In this document: piece after piece, positions 46,641 through 59,159 of the stretch
How the letters are laid out: each line of letters begins with the position of its first letter
Numbering within the stretch: the stretch's first letter is position 1
Source of the DNA: Balaenoptera acutorostrata
Taxonomy: Eukaryota > Chordata > Mammalia > Artiodactyla > Balaenopteridae
DNA: 64,000 nucleotides
Assembly (NCBI RefSeq): GCF_949987535.1
Contig: NC_080082.1
Location: forward strand, 46,430,374 to 46,494,373
Reading direction: 5' to 3'
Notes under the pieces: generated by a model
What the model was told of the DNA's origin: nothing
What the model saw: the letters and a program-made list of their open reading frames with translations, nothing else
Databases searched by the model: none
Made by a program: the position numbers and the translations under genes

Positions 46641-49600
46641 CATCGGATTCACGGGTACGAAGTTAACATCCCTGACCCAGCACGCGCCTCCCCCCAGGCC
46701 TGGGCCTTCATCCTCAAGCCCGGCTCTACCCACAGCCACACCCGCCACTGCCCCACCCCCAACGCTGTCTTGATTCCCAGTCTCCGCCCACCCCAGGGGC
46801 GTGGTTAGAGTCAGGTGACCTTCCGCGGTTGCAGCTGCCAGTGTCCCTGCAGCCTCCGGCCCCCAGCCTGGCCACCTCCTCCGGGCTGAGTGCAGCCCCA
46901 CTTCAGGTCAGCTTCTGCCTTGAGTCATCTCTTCACGGGAGAAAGAGCTCAAAGTTCCCAGAAAAAGGTCACCTAAATTACACCTTGTTCTAAAGACACC
47001 TGGAAACTCTAGACAGATTGATCCATTCTACACAAGAATTTCTGCTTTACGAAGGGCTCACGCAAAGTGCACTGTGCCCCTCTGGGTTTTCTTTACACAG
47101 GTCTCTCTTCCGTGCGCCTGTGTTGCACACCTAATTGTGACAGGGACAGGAGGGCTCCTTTGTGAGTGTAGCCACGTGGCAGCATCTTCCCTGTCTGGTG
47201 CAGCCTGATTTGGGGCCCAGAGTTATCCCCCGGTGTTCTGAGAGCCCCTAAAATGAGCTGCCAGGATCTCTGGAAGGTGTGAGAAGCAATGAGACAGGCA
47301 GGGTGCTCAGACCTGGGCCAGCGATGACCAACACATTCACCCTCCAGGCAGCTCCCAGCTCCCTGATGCTTAGGGGTCCTGCAGAAGGCGGAAATCCAGA
47401 TGGGGTACGTCCTGCTGGCTGCTGACTGGGAGGGGGTTCCAAGGGGCAGCACTCTGATGGGAGACTTCCCTTTGGTGCCACGAGAGCCAGGCGATGGCAG
47501 AAGGAAGTGAGTGATGGAGAGGAGGGGAGCTTAGCTAAACGCGCTGGGTAATATCAAGGCGATTAGATTGAGCTTTTGGGCCTCCATTAGGATATTAAAT
47601 AGGCAGCAGAGAAAGAAAACTGATTCTAGAGGAGTGCTCATGGCTGGTACCCAGGAGGCCACAACCTGGCAGAGAACACAAGTCTTCTCCATCCACCTGG
47701 CCACCTGGAGTCACAAGAGATGTCACCCAAACCATCTGGGGTGACAGAGGTCGCAGTCTCTGGGGACAAAGAGAGAATGGCATTCTTGGATGGTACCAGG
47801 GAGACCAGGGGCCTCCCAGGAACCAGGAGAATCCCAAAGGGCCAAAGCTGGGCAGGGAGGCTAGGGTGCAAGCCTTGGCTGTGGGGGAAGGAAATGGTGG
47901 CTGAAGCTATAATGGTCAGGACTTCTCCGGAAGGCTGGCCGCGGCGGGATGACAACCTCCCCTAGATTGATTGTTCTTCCCACTAGCAAGGTCAGGAATA
48001 TTAATTTTGTACATGTTAATTTGATGTAATGTGCGACATGAATGCTTGTTCAGTTGGGTATCACTGTGTTAATAAAGCTGCGATGCTTTCATGCCAAGAA
48101 AGGCATGGCATTAGCTGATTGGTGAATCAAGCCAGCGTGAATAAGGCAACGTCGCCCTTCAGCAGAGCCAGAGTGGCCAGTGGTTGTTCAGGCCGTAATG
48201 GGCTGCTGCTGATTCTCTAGGAGGCCAACGACAGCGAGGCCCAGGGGACACCTCCCCGCTGCTGGAAACCCCAACCCGTCCTGGAGACTCGGTATCCAGG
48301 CCAAGTCCTGTTCCTCTAGATGTGGTGGTGAACACGAGGCCGGGAGCCTCCAGAAGCCAAACCTGGAGCCGCCACTGCCCACCGGGTCAAGAAAGACACT
48401 TCCAGGGCTTGTCTCCTTGGATGCTTGTTGCCGTGAAAAGGCCTCATTCAGCCATCTCAGCAGCCCCTCTGAACAACCTCCCTCCCCTTCTCAGGACCGT
48501 CCCCACGGGAGAGATGGATCAGACAAAGAGGAAGCCAGGAAGCTGGGAAGCTCCTGAGATCAGAGAGGGAAGCCAGCTCCCTCAGTTCTGAAACCACACT
48601 CATCCTACTGCAACCTAACCGCAAAGAAAAATAAATGTATCAAGGACACACTCACATTCAAAGCAATTGCCTCAAACAAACCTTCAGATAATAGAGAGTA
48701 AATAAATATTAGTTCAGGGACCAACTGAGTCACCTCTGTCCTTGGCTTCAAGCACATATGAACCACTGGGTGAATCAACAGTGGTCCCTACACCCAGCTC
48801 TCACAGAGGACCTATACTCTCACTCCCCGTGCCCCACAGGAGTGCTTAACCCACCCTGGAGCTGACAAGGCAGAACCTTAATCCCTGTGTTGATGGGGGT
48901 GGCTAGGTTGACACTCCAGTCAGTTCGGCTTAGGAAGCAGTGATGGTTTATCAGGCAAAGCATGGCTTCTGAAGGTAAGTCCTTGCAAGAGTGGCGAAGG
49001 AAGTAAAGCTTGCTGTGGGCGCCATATTCCCTTTTCTGTTTCTGAGCTCCACATATTTCCTAGTTTCCTGCCTACCTGGAGTAAAAAAAAAGAAAACTCT
49101 AGGGTCTGAACCTCTTCCCTATAGCCTTTTTCTCTGTTATTCCACAAAACCCATAAGGTAAATCCTAATCTGTAATGGATCTAGTAAATTATAAGAGTAA
49201 CTTCATCCAAAGAACACATTCTCTCACCTTGGTGGGATTTCAGACAGCAGCAAATAGGACTCGGGTGAATTATTAGGGGCAGGGGATGTGCTGGGACACC
49301 ATAAACAGTGGTCAACCTCGATAATGGCTAAGAAGAGTTATGCCTTACACACCTTCAGCTCTGGAGCACAGGATCTCCGGGAGGAGGACAGAGTGACCTC
49401 ACGGGGTAGCCTGTGGTCCCCTATGAGGCAGCTGTGGAACAAAGTGGAACTCTTACCTGTCTGCACACTCAGTGATCTCAAGACCCAGGGAAACTACAGT
49501 TGAAAATAGGGCAATGGGTTGGGGAAAATTTGGGACAGTTCTTACAATGGTCCTCTTCAAAATGGGCTGTAGATATACAACTCAAAATTCCCCTGAGCTT

Positions 49601-49706
49601 TACTGGCTGTTCTCCGTAGCATCTAAAGAGTTGTAGTAGGGAGAAGGTCAATGGATGATTTTCTTGAAAGAGTAATCAGGATTTACTTGGAAGAGGAGGC
49701 AATTGA

Positions 49707-49775
49707 TCTACCTAATCATCTACCCATCTATCCATTTACCCATTTACCCATCTACCATCCATCCATCCACCCAAA
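49707..49775. repeat. (CATC/TACC)n imperfect tetranucleotide repeat
   Basis: Units of ATCTACCC, ATTTACCC and ATCCATCC follow each other with a four-base period over about 70 bases. Confidence 0.85.
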
Positions 49776-49899
49776 AACCCATCCCTTCATCCAACATGTA
49801 TACAATACTAAATACATACTCTAGACGCTTTAGGGTTAGGGATAAGAAGTTACCAAAATAAACAGCTCAGAGTCATGGGCTTTACTTTTATGTGGCCAA

Positions 49900-50425
49900 G
49901 ATGGCCCTGGTTACATAGATCACAAGGGAATGCCCTTGTGATCACACACCCACACAAACTTCTTAGCTTGATATTCAAAGCCCGGCATAACCAAGCTCCA
50001 TTTTACCTTCCAAGTTTATCTTCCACTGCCCACCTCCCTCAGACATACACACTAACCCTCCCTAATAATGCTGCTTTGGCCTTGCCTTGGCTGACGCCAT
50101 TTCTTCCACTTTGTATATGATGCTTCATCTTTTCACATCCTCAGCCCTGCCCTCCAAGACCCTGCTCATTCCACCTCCCCCCAGGAAATCCTTTCTCACC
50201 TGTCTCTCTGAAACTGACCTCGTTAATCTCAGAGATGAGACAATGGATGGAAAAGTCCTCTAAACTCTAAGTTCTAGAGAAATATCAGGAACGATTATCG
50301 GCATTATTATTTGAACATCCCTACTGGCATTCATCTCTCATAGTTTTTACAGTGGCTAAGTACATGCACAAATGGTCTCTCCATATACATTACAGGGTCA
50401 GGGACCAGACATTCCTTACCTCTGC
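49900..50425 (+). mobile_element. L2 LINE fragment
   Basis: The order 'attcaaagcccggcataacc', then a C/T-rich stretch, 'ctgccctccaagaccctgct', 'ccaggaaatcctttctcacc' and 'tggcattcatctctcatagt' matches the L2 3' half on the plus strand. Confidence 0.6.
49918..49943. repeat. Perfect 11-bp inverted repeat, 4-base loop
   Basis: GATCACAAGGG (49918-49928) and CCCTTGTGATC (49933-49943) are exact reverse complements around the loop AATG. The DNA could extrude a short cruciform and a transcript could fold into a stem-loop. It lies at the start of the L2-like segment. Confidence 0.9.
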
Positions 50426-50811
50426 ACCCTTCACGCAGCCTGGCAGGTCAGCTCTCTGAGTAACTCCTGGTCGAATTCACAGAGTTTGGTAGGCGCTGCT
50501 TAGTCTAAGAACCACGCAGACCAAGTGTAACCTCAGGCAGAAGTTCCCACCAGCTTCCCCCACGCTCTCAGGTGTAGGTAGAGCAGCCCCAAGTGCCCTC
50601 CTGTTTCACACACATCTCTTCACGTCCCCTCACTACCACTGCACAAAACACTAAGTGTTTCCTAACAAGGTTCCTCATTTTATGCTCACAGGGAAAACCG
50701 GGAAAGGGGATGCTCTCAACGATTCCAGAGAAGCCCAGCCCTTCCCTCACCGCACTGGGCAACCAGCACGGTAGCCACCTGGACAGAGAGACCTTCCTGA
50801 AGCTGGTAGCC

Positions 50812-50965
50812 CTGCCAGCACTTGGCCAGCTACAACCCGGCACTCAACTAGCACTCAGGCGTCATTTGCCCAGCACACAACCAGCACTCAGCCAGCACTG
50901 ACTGAGTATACACTGAGCACTCAACCAGCATCCAGACGGCACTGACTGAGCACACACCCAGGTCT
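50812..50965. repeat. Degenerate CAGCACTCA-type minisatellite
   Basis: Variants of CCAGCACTCA, CCGGCACTCA, GAGCACTCA and AGCACTGACTGAG recur about a dozen times in 150 bases, with spacing of roughly 10-20 bases. The array is diverged. Confidence 0.7.
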
Positions 50966-51249
50966 GCTAATACACATGTAACTACCATTTGAATGGATAG
51001 GTCACATCCAGGAGAGGGATGTTAATCTTCCCCATCAGTGTGAAAAAAATAAAGTTTCAAATGTTTTATAATTTTGACCGAAATGTATAAATGCCCATAG
51101 ATTTCAACTTCATTTCTATTTATTAAAATAGGTTGCCCCCAACCAATATATAAATAATACCTGTTGGCTGGTCGGTGTCACATTGCATGTTTCCTTTAAA
51201 TACCCTGTCTCTCTCATTTTTATATAGTCTGACTTAGGTGTTTCTTGTG

Positions 51250-51610
51250 CTAGATTCAAGAACTCTCAACACCTCACCATCCTTCAAAAGGGGGTTGTGG
51301 AGAAAAAAGAAACTTAAAACAGCAACACGTAATGAGAGTGGCACTCTCACTAGTGGCTTGTGTATTACTTGTCATGGCCATTTTATGAAGGGTAATTTAG
51401 CAGCATGTATCAATATTGAAAATCTGTTATACTTCTTGATCCAGCTAGGAATCTATACTATAGAAATACACATGTGCAAAAAAAACCCCTCTGTGTTTAA
51501 GGGGGTTCTCAGGAACATTTCTTCTAATACCATAAAAGTGGATAAACAAACTAAGGAACATCCGTACCATGAAATAATATTCAGCAATTCACAAGAATGA
51601 TAAGAGACAC
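51250..51610 (+). mobile_element. L1 3'-end fragment, sense (piece 1)
   Basis: 'gggtaatttagcagcatgta', 'tgatccagctaggaatctat', 'agaaatacacatgtgcaaaa' and 'acatccgtaccatgaaataa' follow the order of an L1M 3' region, ending near 51610 where a second, overlapping L1 segment begins. Confidence 0.65.
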
Positions 51611-52265
51611 ACAACAGTGTTAGCAAAGATGTGGAGCAACTGGAACTCTCATTCCCAGAGGCTGCTGCTGTATAAAGGGGTACAACCACTTTGAAAAACT
51701 ATTTAGCAGTATCTGCTAAAGCTACACATACATACACTCTGTGACAGAGCAGTTCTCCTCCTGGATCTCTACCCAGCAGACATGCATACATATCCCACCA
51801 AGAGACTGGGACCATAATATCCTTTGGAACATCCTTCATAATAACAGAGACTGGAAATAACCCAAATGTGCAAGGATAAAGGTATTGTGGCCTATCCACA
51901 CAACAGAATGGTACACAGCAGTGAAAATGAACAAATTGTTATCCAAAACAACTGGAAGAATCTTACAAATAATATTAAGGGAAAGACACAATACAAGAAA
52001 GATAATATGAATATACTGTTTGAATTCATTTACATAAATTTCAAAATCAGGCAAAACTAATCTGTGATGTTCCATTGGGAGGGGGTGACTGGGAGGGGGC
52101 ACCAAGGACTCCCAGGGTGCGGGAACTGTTCTACTTCTGGATCTGGGCCATGGTTACATGAATATGTTCATTTGGGGAAAATTCATCGCCCTCTACACCC
52201 ATATTTGTTTGCTGTCTTTTTGTATATTATACTGAATGAAAAGTTGACTTTAAAAGAATGAGACA
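51610..52265 (+). mobile_element. L1 3'-end fragment, sense (piece 2)
   Basis: 'gatgtggagcaactggaact', 'gtacaaccactttgaaaaac', 'actggaaataacccaaatgt', 'acataaatttcaaaatcagg', 'atctgggccatggttacatg' and 'ttgtatattatactgaatga' follow the standard order of an L1 3' region. Its start repeats content already present in piece 1, so two insertions are likely. Confidence 0.7.
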
Positions 52266-53689
52266 ATTCTCTAAATTCTAATGTGGAATGGTCTCTAAGA
52301 CATAACTGTCAAGTGTTGGCGGAGAGAAGTCTCAGAAACACAAACACTGATCCCTGTTTTCTGTGTGAGCTGGCGTGTGAGCTTGTGTGACGGGCACCCA
52401 GGAAAAGGATCCTCGCGGGGATGTGAGGGGTGTTCCCTGGGTGCCAGAGGGGACACCACTGCTGCGGAGGGAGATGGCAGGAGGAGGGAGAGAAAAGGGC
52501 CTCTCTTCTACACGGTCTGAAATTTTCACAAGCACACATTCATAAATGTATTGTGAAATGTTGAGAAGTATGAAAGGAAATGTATTTTTAGTAAGCACTT
52601 GCTGTGTGTCAAGCTCTGTACTGGGCACCGTCTGCAAAGAATCAGGCAGGCAAAGCCCCTTTCTCCTGGGACACTTACTCGGGGACGGCAGGTGTATGGG
52701 TGAGAGTGGGCGCCTGCGCTGGGGGCTGGATGCAAAGGCACACGACCTCAGGGACCAGCCTGGTGGGATGTCCACAAGCCCGTCAGCAGCTCCGGCCTCT
52801 GCTTCCTTCTGCCCATCAGTACTCTCGGTGAGGTAAGGAGAGTCATGATGGACTGTGGGAAAAGAGAGACAGGGGGGAACTTTGTGCTAAAACCACTGAC
52901 CTTAGTGGAAGGAGGAGGTGGCAGCCACTTTTCCACCGGCCTCAAGGGCTACTGGGCTACCCGGGCATCTGGCTGCAGCGACACCCAAAGCACCCATGGG
53001 GCATGGTGCCCCCAAGCACAGGTGGGAACCAGTGGGTCTTCCTTCAGAGTCAGGGCTGACACCCAGGTGAACCCCATCCCCTCACAGGGCAGAGTCCTCA
53101 ATTCTCCTCAGTGCGGCTCTGCCATCACCCCACCGCCTCTCCCGAGGCCCTGAGATGAACATGGCAGGGACAGGTGTCTGTGTGACAGGTGGGGGGGGGA
53201 AGGGCTCGGTGAGAGGTCTGCAGTGTAACCTATCAAGGCTGAATGAGTCTACCACGTGGTGCACAGAGGCACGCTGTGTGGTTTATTCCACTCCCCCTTC
53301 CTCTGCCCTGCCCCTTCCTAGGGCCAATGGAAAGCTCTAGAGCCTGGATTTTTGAGTCTAGCACAGGTGCTCAAGAAACACCCAGGCTTTGAGGGGATGA
53401 GGGAGACTCCTCACAATACACCGGAAGATGTGTCCCTGGCTGTCCCCTGCCATTCCCTAATGACAGCCCCAGAAACAATGCTCCTAAAACAGCCTCCAAA
53501 CACCCATCCCTCTGCAAAGGGACCAGCAGGCATTTCCTGAGACGGCTCAGCAGACACCGTGCTTGGCGTGGTGGGGAGGACCCAGTGGCACTCCCTGCCC
53601 ATGGCCTCCGGGATAACTGCCACTCCTCGGGCGGCCCTGGGACCTCTGTGATCTCAGCACCTCCCGGCTCCCCTGGTGCTTCCTGTGTA

Positions 53690-53965
53690 CCCAGGGAAGG
53701 TCCCTCTGCAGCTCTGCTCATGTGACCAGAAACATTTCACCTCTGGATGCCCAGCTCAAGTCCCATGTTGGCTGGGGTTTTGCTGGCCCCTCCACCCCAA
53801 GCCTATCCTCCTGACCTCCACGTGCTCACCACCTTCCAGGGATCCTACAGTCACTTGTTTCCACAGTGGGTTGGGCCCGGGCAGGCAAGGACACTGTCTC
53901 CACAGCCCCCCGCATGGGGCCTGGCACAGGCTGGGTGCTTGGTAAATCCTTTGAATTGAATCAAA
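53690..53965 (+). mobile_element. L2 LINE 3' end
   Basis: C/T-rich text with 'ggatgcccagctcaagtccc' is followed by 'gcctggcacaggctgggtgc', 'ttggtaaatcctttgaattg' and 'aatc', the L2 3' terminal pattern. Confidence 0.55.
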
Positions 53966-54234
53966 CTTTCAAAGGAAAAGACGTCACAAATATGGAAGGC
54001 AGACTTCCTCTTGCTCTTTTTTGTTTGTTTTGTGTTGTTTCCTTGAGACACTTCAGCACCAAGCGGCGTTTCCATAAAGAATTAAAAAAGAAGAACGAAC
54101 GGTCAAGGGCCAGGAACATCCCATCTCCCTGCGGCTGTGCCTCACGGGACGGCCCCACCCCTGGGGGGCTTTGTATCCCTGGGGACCTCCCTGTGCAGGA
54201 TCTCCACCCAGCTATCTAACAACCCGGGAGGGCA

Positions 54235-54310
54235 AGGGACATCAGGGGCTCCATTTTACAGATGGGAAGATGGAGGCTCAGAGACAGAGATCAGGGGATG
54301 GAGGCAGACC
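54235..54310 (-). mobile_element. MIR SINE fragment, antisense
   Basis: 'ctccattttacagatgggaa' followed by 'gatggaggctcagagacaga' matches the antisense MIR segment that includes CCATTTTACAGATG. Confidence 0.4.
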
Positions 54311-55167
54311 TCAGGACTCCTAAGACTCAGAACTAGGATGGGCGGTCCGAAGTTAGGCCTCTCCCACTTTATCTCACTGCTCCTCTCCTGCGTACACATT
54401 GAAAGATCCTCCTTAAGTGTGAGGACACAGAGGGACGGTCCCCTCATTTCTGAAAAGCGTGACATACAATCCTTGGTAAAATGGGGTGATGTCACCTTCC
54501 TTGGGGGGCTGTAGTGAAAATTAAACAACAAATTATGCATAGGAAGTAAAGGAGCAAATGTCACACGGTGCGGGTGTCCAGAGCCCTCTGCCAGACCCAA
54601 CTGCGGGATCTGGGTTTCTTCTCTTCTCCTTGGTCAAAAGGGAAAGTAGTTTTTTTCATGTAAAAATACAAATGGAAAGGCTGCTTCGTGAGGCAAGCAA
54701 ACCCTGGAAGTTTCTGAACGTCGCTGTAGCAAGGCTGCAGCGTACGGGAAAGCATTCTCCGGAGAGAGGCGGGTCGGGCACCTGGGGCAGCATCCCCCCA
54801 CCGCTGGAAATGAGCTACACGTGTGCTTAAGAGGCTCCCTTGCCTACCTTTCGCAAGGGTGCCCGAATGCTACCCTGCGGCCCCCCTTCTCCTGCCGCAC
54901 AAGCCCCCTGGCGTGGATCCCTCGCCCAGTCCTGGGCCCACGTCTCAGAGCGGCCCTTTACGCCTCTCTGAGGAGCCAGTTTGAACAGTCTGTAGCCATC
55001 ACCAGGAACACGGGATGTCACAGGAGCAAAGACACTTGGCAAATGCCTTTCCCTTACAAGCACCCTCATCATGACCTGTGTTAATGAAGTTAATTGAATT
55101 TAAGATCAATAATGGTTAATTATTGCAATTTGACATTCAGAGATAAATGGCTTTAAGACAGAGGGGT

Positions 55168-55196
55168 GTATGTGTGTGAAAGAGAGAGCGTGTGTA

Positions 55197-55229
<33 letters not shown>

Positions 55230-55252
55230 ATGTCTCTGTGTGTGTGTGTGTG
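55168..55252. repeat. (TG)n microsatellite, compound
   Basis: TG runs interrupted by GA and TATG steps, with two purer blocks at about 55207-55228 and 55236-55251. Alternating purine-pyrimidine sequence. Confidence 0.9.
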
Positions 55253-55612
55253 AATCCTCTCCATAGAAGGTGAACACGTTACAAGCCTCAGAAGGATCCC
55301 AGAAGCCTCCCATTGATCCTGGTACAATCTGATTGACTTCATCCTCTGATGAATGTGGGCTTTTCAGAGCTACAAGTAAATGTTCTACAAGACTACTCTA
55401 ACCCTTGTCACTGGCCAAATCTATAAGTGCTGTACACCAGAAATCTATTGAGATAGATTAAAGAACTGCTGTAGAAACAAGAGCAGCTTCAATAAAGGTG
55501 AAGGTTTATTATATTGACTGTTAATGTAACTTAACTGTATGCCGTTATGAATGCTTATGGATCAGGGCAGTTTAATTTGGGGCACTTAGATATGATTATA
55601 ATTGAACACCAA

Positions 55613-55687
55613 TTTTTTTTTTTTTTTTTTTTTACATCACCAAAGATGAACTCAATTCAACATGGGAAAAAAAAAAAAAAAAAAAAA
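55613..55687. repeat. T21 / A21 inverted homopolymers
   Basis: A run of 21 T (55613-55633) and a run of 21 A (55667-55687) flank a 33-base spacer. The equal lengths make an A/T hairpin possible. Alternatively these are the tails of two retroelement pieces in opposite orientation, of which no body is recognised. Exact counts are liable to sequencing error. Confidence 0.8.
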
Positions 55688-56999
55688 GCCCAGCTCGGAA
55701 AGTAGGTTACAACTAGCTTTGCAGAGGACGACCTCCTGGGAGTGGGGCTACAGGGCAGCGGTGGGCACGGGGGTCACGCCCAGGCCTCTCTCCTGCTGAC
55801 AACGACCACTGGCCTCCCATGCCAGGCCCCCCAGCTCTCTAGGAGCTGACCCCCCTGGCAGTCTGCAGCTGTCCCTCAAGCCCAGGTCAGGGCCGGGAAG
55901 TGGCACCTCCGATTTCTTCCAAGTTGGTGAAAAGTCTACTCTTTAAGACGGTTTCTTGATAGAAAGACAAACCTGGCAATGACGCCCCTCCACGCACGCA
56001 GAACCAGTGAAATGACCTCTCACAAAACGCATCAGGACAAAGTTAAGTGTTATCGGGGAAGGAAGTCCTCCTGATGGCGGAGCACTGACAATAAAATGTG
56101 ACTGAGGAGTTCTGTCAAAATGTAAGATTATGCAAAAACACCGCTGAGAGCACTGCTAATCATCTGCTTGTGTCAATTACTTGAAGGGTCTCTGACAGCA
56201 TATTTACATTAAACACATTTCAGGAGCAAAATCCTTAATGCTATATCAGAATAGTTTCCATTACCATTAGCAAATCCTTAAAAGTCTTTTTCCCCCCTCG
56301 GCTACAATAGGAGCGATGGGGAGAAGGCTGGGTGCGGGCCTGTGCGGGTGGAATGGATGGTGGGGGGATTTCGACTCATCCAGCTGAAAAGAAGCGGGTG
56401 ATGCCCAAGTCTCATGGGAGGGATCGTGATCCCACCTTCCCCTAAGAGGGGATGACAGGGCCCTCTTTAGTCCCCGGAAAGCCTCGAAGCCAAGGGAAAA
56501 GCGGCATCCGCTTGCCTCCTGGCTGCGGTGGGCCACATGTCCAATGCCACCTTATTTGACAAGGCAAACAGCAGGTGCACAGGGGCAACTGTTGGAATGA
56601 GAACTTAGACGGCAACAGCCGGGACGGGGCGCCGTTCAAACACTGCATCCTGATCACACAGATGTGTCCACAATCAGGGCGACGTGGAAATAACCAAAAT
56701 GACGGCACGGGACCTGGAGAGGTCCAGCTGAGCCAGCCGGGTCCAGAGGGAAGGTTCTAGTCCTGTGCTGGGCATCGAGTGGGGACACCCCAGTGGAGGG
56801 CGCTGCAAGGCCCACCCGCGGGGCTCCCATGGGAGGTGAGAGAGGGCCGGGTCGGAGGGAACCCAGGGCGCTGGAAAAGGTACTTCTAAATGCTCCCGGG
56901 AAACCACACAGCCTGGGTTTTACCTGATGTGACACTCCATGATGGTGGTGACGATGCCCGCTAGGACGTTTTGATATTTTTTGTTTTTGAGCACTTTGT

Positions 57000-57135
57000 G
57001 TTCTCCTCATCCATCCCATGAGGTAGGTTTGGTGGCTTCCCCCACCTCCCAGATGAGAAGGCTGTGCCGCCGTGAGATGCACAGCTGGCCAAGGAGCACC
57101 AGGTTTGGAACTCATGTCTCCTGGGCCCCTTCCAC
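57000..57135 (-). mobile_element. MIR SINE fragment, antisense
   Basis: 'catcccatgaggtaggtttg', 'cagatgagaaggctgtg', 'agatgcacagctggccaagg' and 'tttggaactcatgtctcctg' follow the antisense MIR order. Confidence 0.5.
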
Positions 57136-58004
57136 AGGCGACACCAGGGACGTCTTAGTTACGGTGACTGTGAGCCAGCCCGCAGAGATTCTAGCCCTGC
57201 AAGCACGTGAGAGCGGTTGCAACCCTCAGAAAGGCGGGCAAGGGGTCCTGAAGCCACCTTCATCTCCACAAGCGAGTCCGTCCTGTTCAGAAGACAGAGC
57301 CACAGGGCTGGGCTGTGCAGGATGGCGCTCACTGGGCATCTCGGGGTTCTGAGAGGCAAGCTTACAAACGCTGCCCCACGGGGGTGACCGGGCAGTCCCT
57401 GAGCGCTGTTCACGCTCCCCGCAGTGCCCAGGGGCCGGGGCTGACCCCTGTGACCTGGGCTCTGGGAAGGGTCGGCTACAGCAACTGTGCTGGCGTGAAG
57501 GAGACACAAGACGCTACATCACATCCAACCTGCTAGATAGGAAATACGCAGGACACGCAGAAAATCAAAGGACTCACACGATTTATAGTCAGGCCAGGGG
57601 ATGTGATGTTTGTGGTTATTTCAGAAATCAGTGTTAAGTTATATGTAAAACAAAATGAGTTCCTTTGAAGAGATTCTATATTCCAAATGCTTTAAGTAAA
57701 AGCTGTCTCCTCCCCATTCCCAAACATACAGACATTTCCCTGATTGACTGTTAGAAGTGTGTATTCGCCTATAGAAGAAATAACGCGAAGGGCTGCCACA
57801 ACTATCCTCAAAACGTACCTCCAGACTCTAGGAGAGATCTGAATTGAGGAGACCACAGGCCCAAACTGGAGCATCCAGAAGCCAAGGTTCTAGTCTAAAA
57901 AAGCCAAATGTGGGGGTGGATTCTGAGGGCTCCATTGCTTGTCTGATGGAATAAGATGTGACGGATGAGTGAAGTGACTTGGGTTCATTTTCATGTCTTT
58001 ATAT

Positions 58005-58080
58005 AGACTACACATACATACATATGTAAACATATACACACATACAAATGCATATACATAAACACATATGCACACAGCCA
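58005..58080. repeat. Imperfect (CATA)n / CA tract
   Basis: CATACATACATATG, then CATATACACACATAC and CATATACATAAACACATATG repeats cover about 75 bases. Confidence 0.7.
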
Positions 58081-58944
58081 GCTATATAAGCACAAATGGA
58101 CATCTGCATGAATCTGATTGCCCTACAAAGTTATCCTTTAAATAAATTTGAACAAACAATTCCAAACACACTGACACCAAATGAACACACCAGGCAAGAG
58201 AAAGTCATCCTCACGGACAGGGTCTGCTATTTAAACATCTGATTCCCGGCAAACAAGCATCCTTTCCAGAGCATCACCCCTGAAGCTCTCTGGGAAGAGA
58301 TCAAGGACCCCTGGGCTGTTGGCCGCACACCCAGAAACTTGTAAAGGGACTCCTCTCCACGGTGCCCACAAGAGGCCCGGGTTGCACCCTCTCTCTCAAG
58401 AGGATGGTACAGGCCTGGCTGGACAGGGGCACTCCGTCCACAGGGCAGCCAGCAGCCTTGCACCACAGCCCAGAGTCCCTGGTGGGGAGGGGGATTCTGT
58501 TCACAACTCAGCTTCCCTAGGGTCCAGCTGATCCATCACGGTGGGAGCGCTGAGTGGACCAAATCAGCGCAGGGGTGAGGCCTGCCCTTTAAGCACTGGA
58601 GCAGCTGTTCACTCCACCCCTGTCTGCTTCCCTCCCCCTCAGCCAAGTACTTCATGCCCAGAAAGGTCCCAAGGTTTCCTAAGCCAGATTTCTAAAACCC
58701 CGCAGCCCTCCACTGAATGTGGGCACTGGCAGGGATGAACTGGGGCCCTCTGTTACAGCTGTGATCCCTGCCAGCAAAAGTGAATGGGTATCAGCAAGAT
58801 GGAGCCCTCGTGAGCGTCCAGGTAGGGGCCTTCACACCGATAACCAGGTACCAGCGAGGCCTCGCCAGGGGTAGGTGCTCCCCCTGGTCCCTCCATGCCC
58901 TCCCCCACGTACTCCCCCCCAGGAAGCTTGAGGAGCTGTGAATG

Positions 58945-59050
58945 GTAAGACCCACTCGCATGTCACAGATGGGGACTCTGAGAAACTTTCTCAAGGGGAC
59001 AGAGCTAATCATGCAGGGCCAGGATCTGAACCCAGCTGTCTGGCCACAGC
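58945..59050 (-). mobile_element. MIR SINE fragment, antisense
   Basis: 'tcacagatggggactctgag', 'aaactttctcaaggggac', 'agagctaatcatgcagggcc' and 'aggatctgaacccagctgtc' follow the antisense MIR order. Confidence 0.6.
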
Positions 59051-59159
59051 TGCTGTGCCCAGAACTCTCGCTCTCCACCTTTCTGGCTAAGCTCAGCTCC
59101 TATGCGCGTCTTCAGCTGTTTACAGAAAGCAGCCCCTTTCCCCAAACTATCAAACTGGG

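Larger units (their letters stand above)
43975..49700. other. Intronic, gene-free, GC- and purine-rich
   Basis: GC-rich sequence with several purine tracts (44790-45130 and 46555-46640 are the clearest), a G-rich segment at 46163-46183 and a weak MIR-like piece at 46060-46150. An AT-richer patch lies at 47990-48070. No domain-bearing open frame was found. Confidence 0.5.
52265..55150. other. Intronic, gene-free
   Basis: GC-richer sequence with no domain-bearing open frame. Contains an L2 piece (53690-53965) and a short MIR-like piece (54235-54310). The other open frames are treated as chance. Confidence 0.5.
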
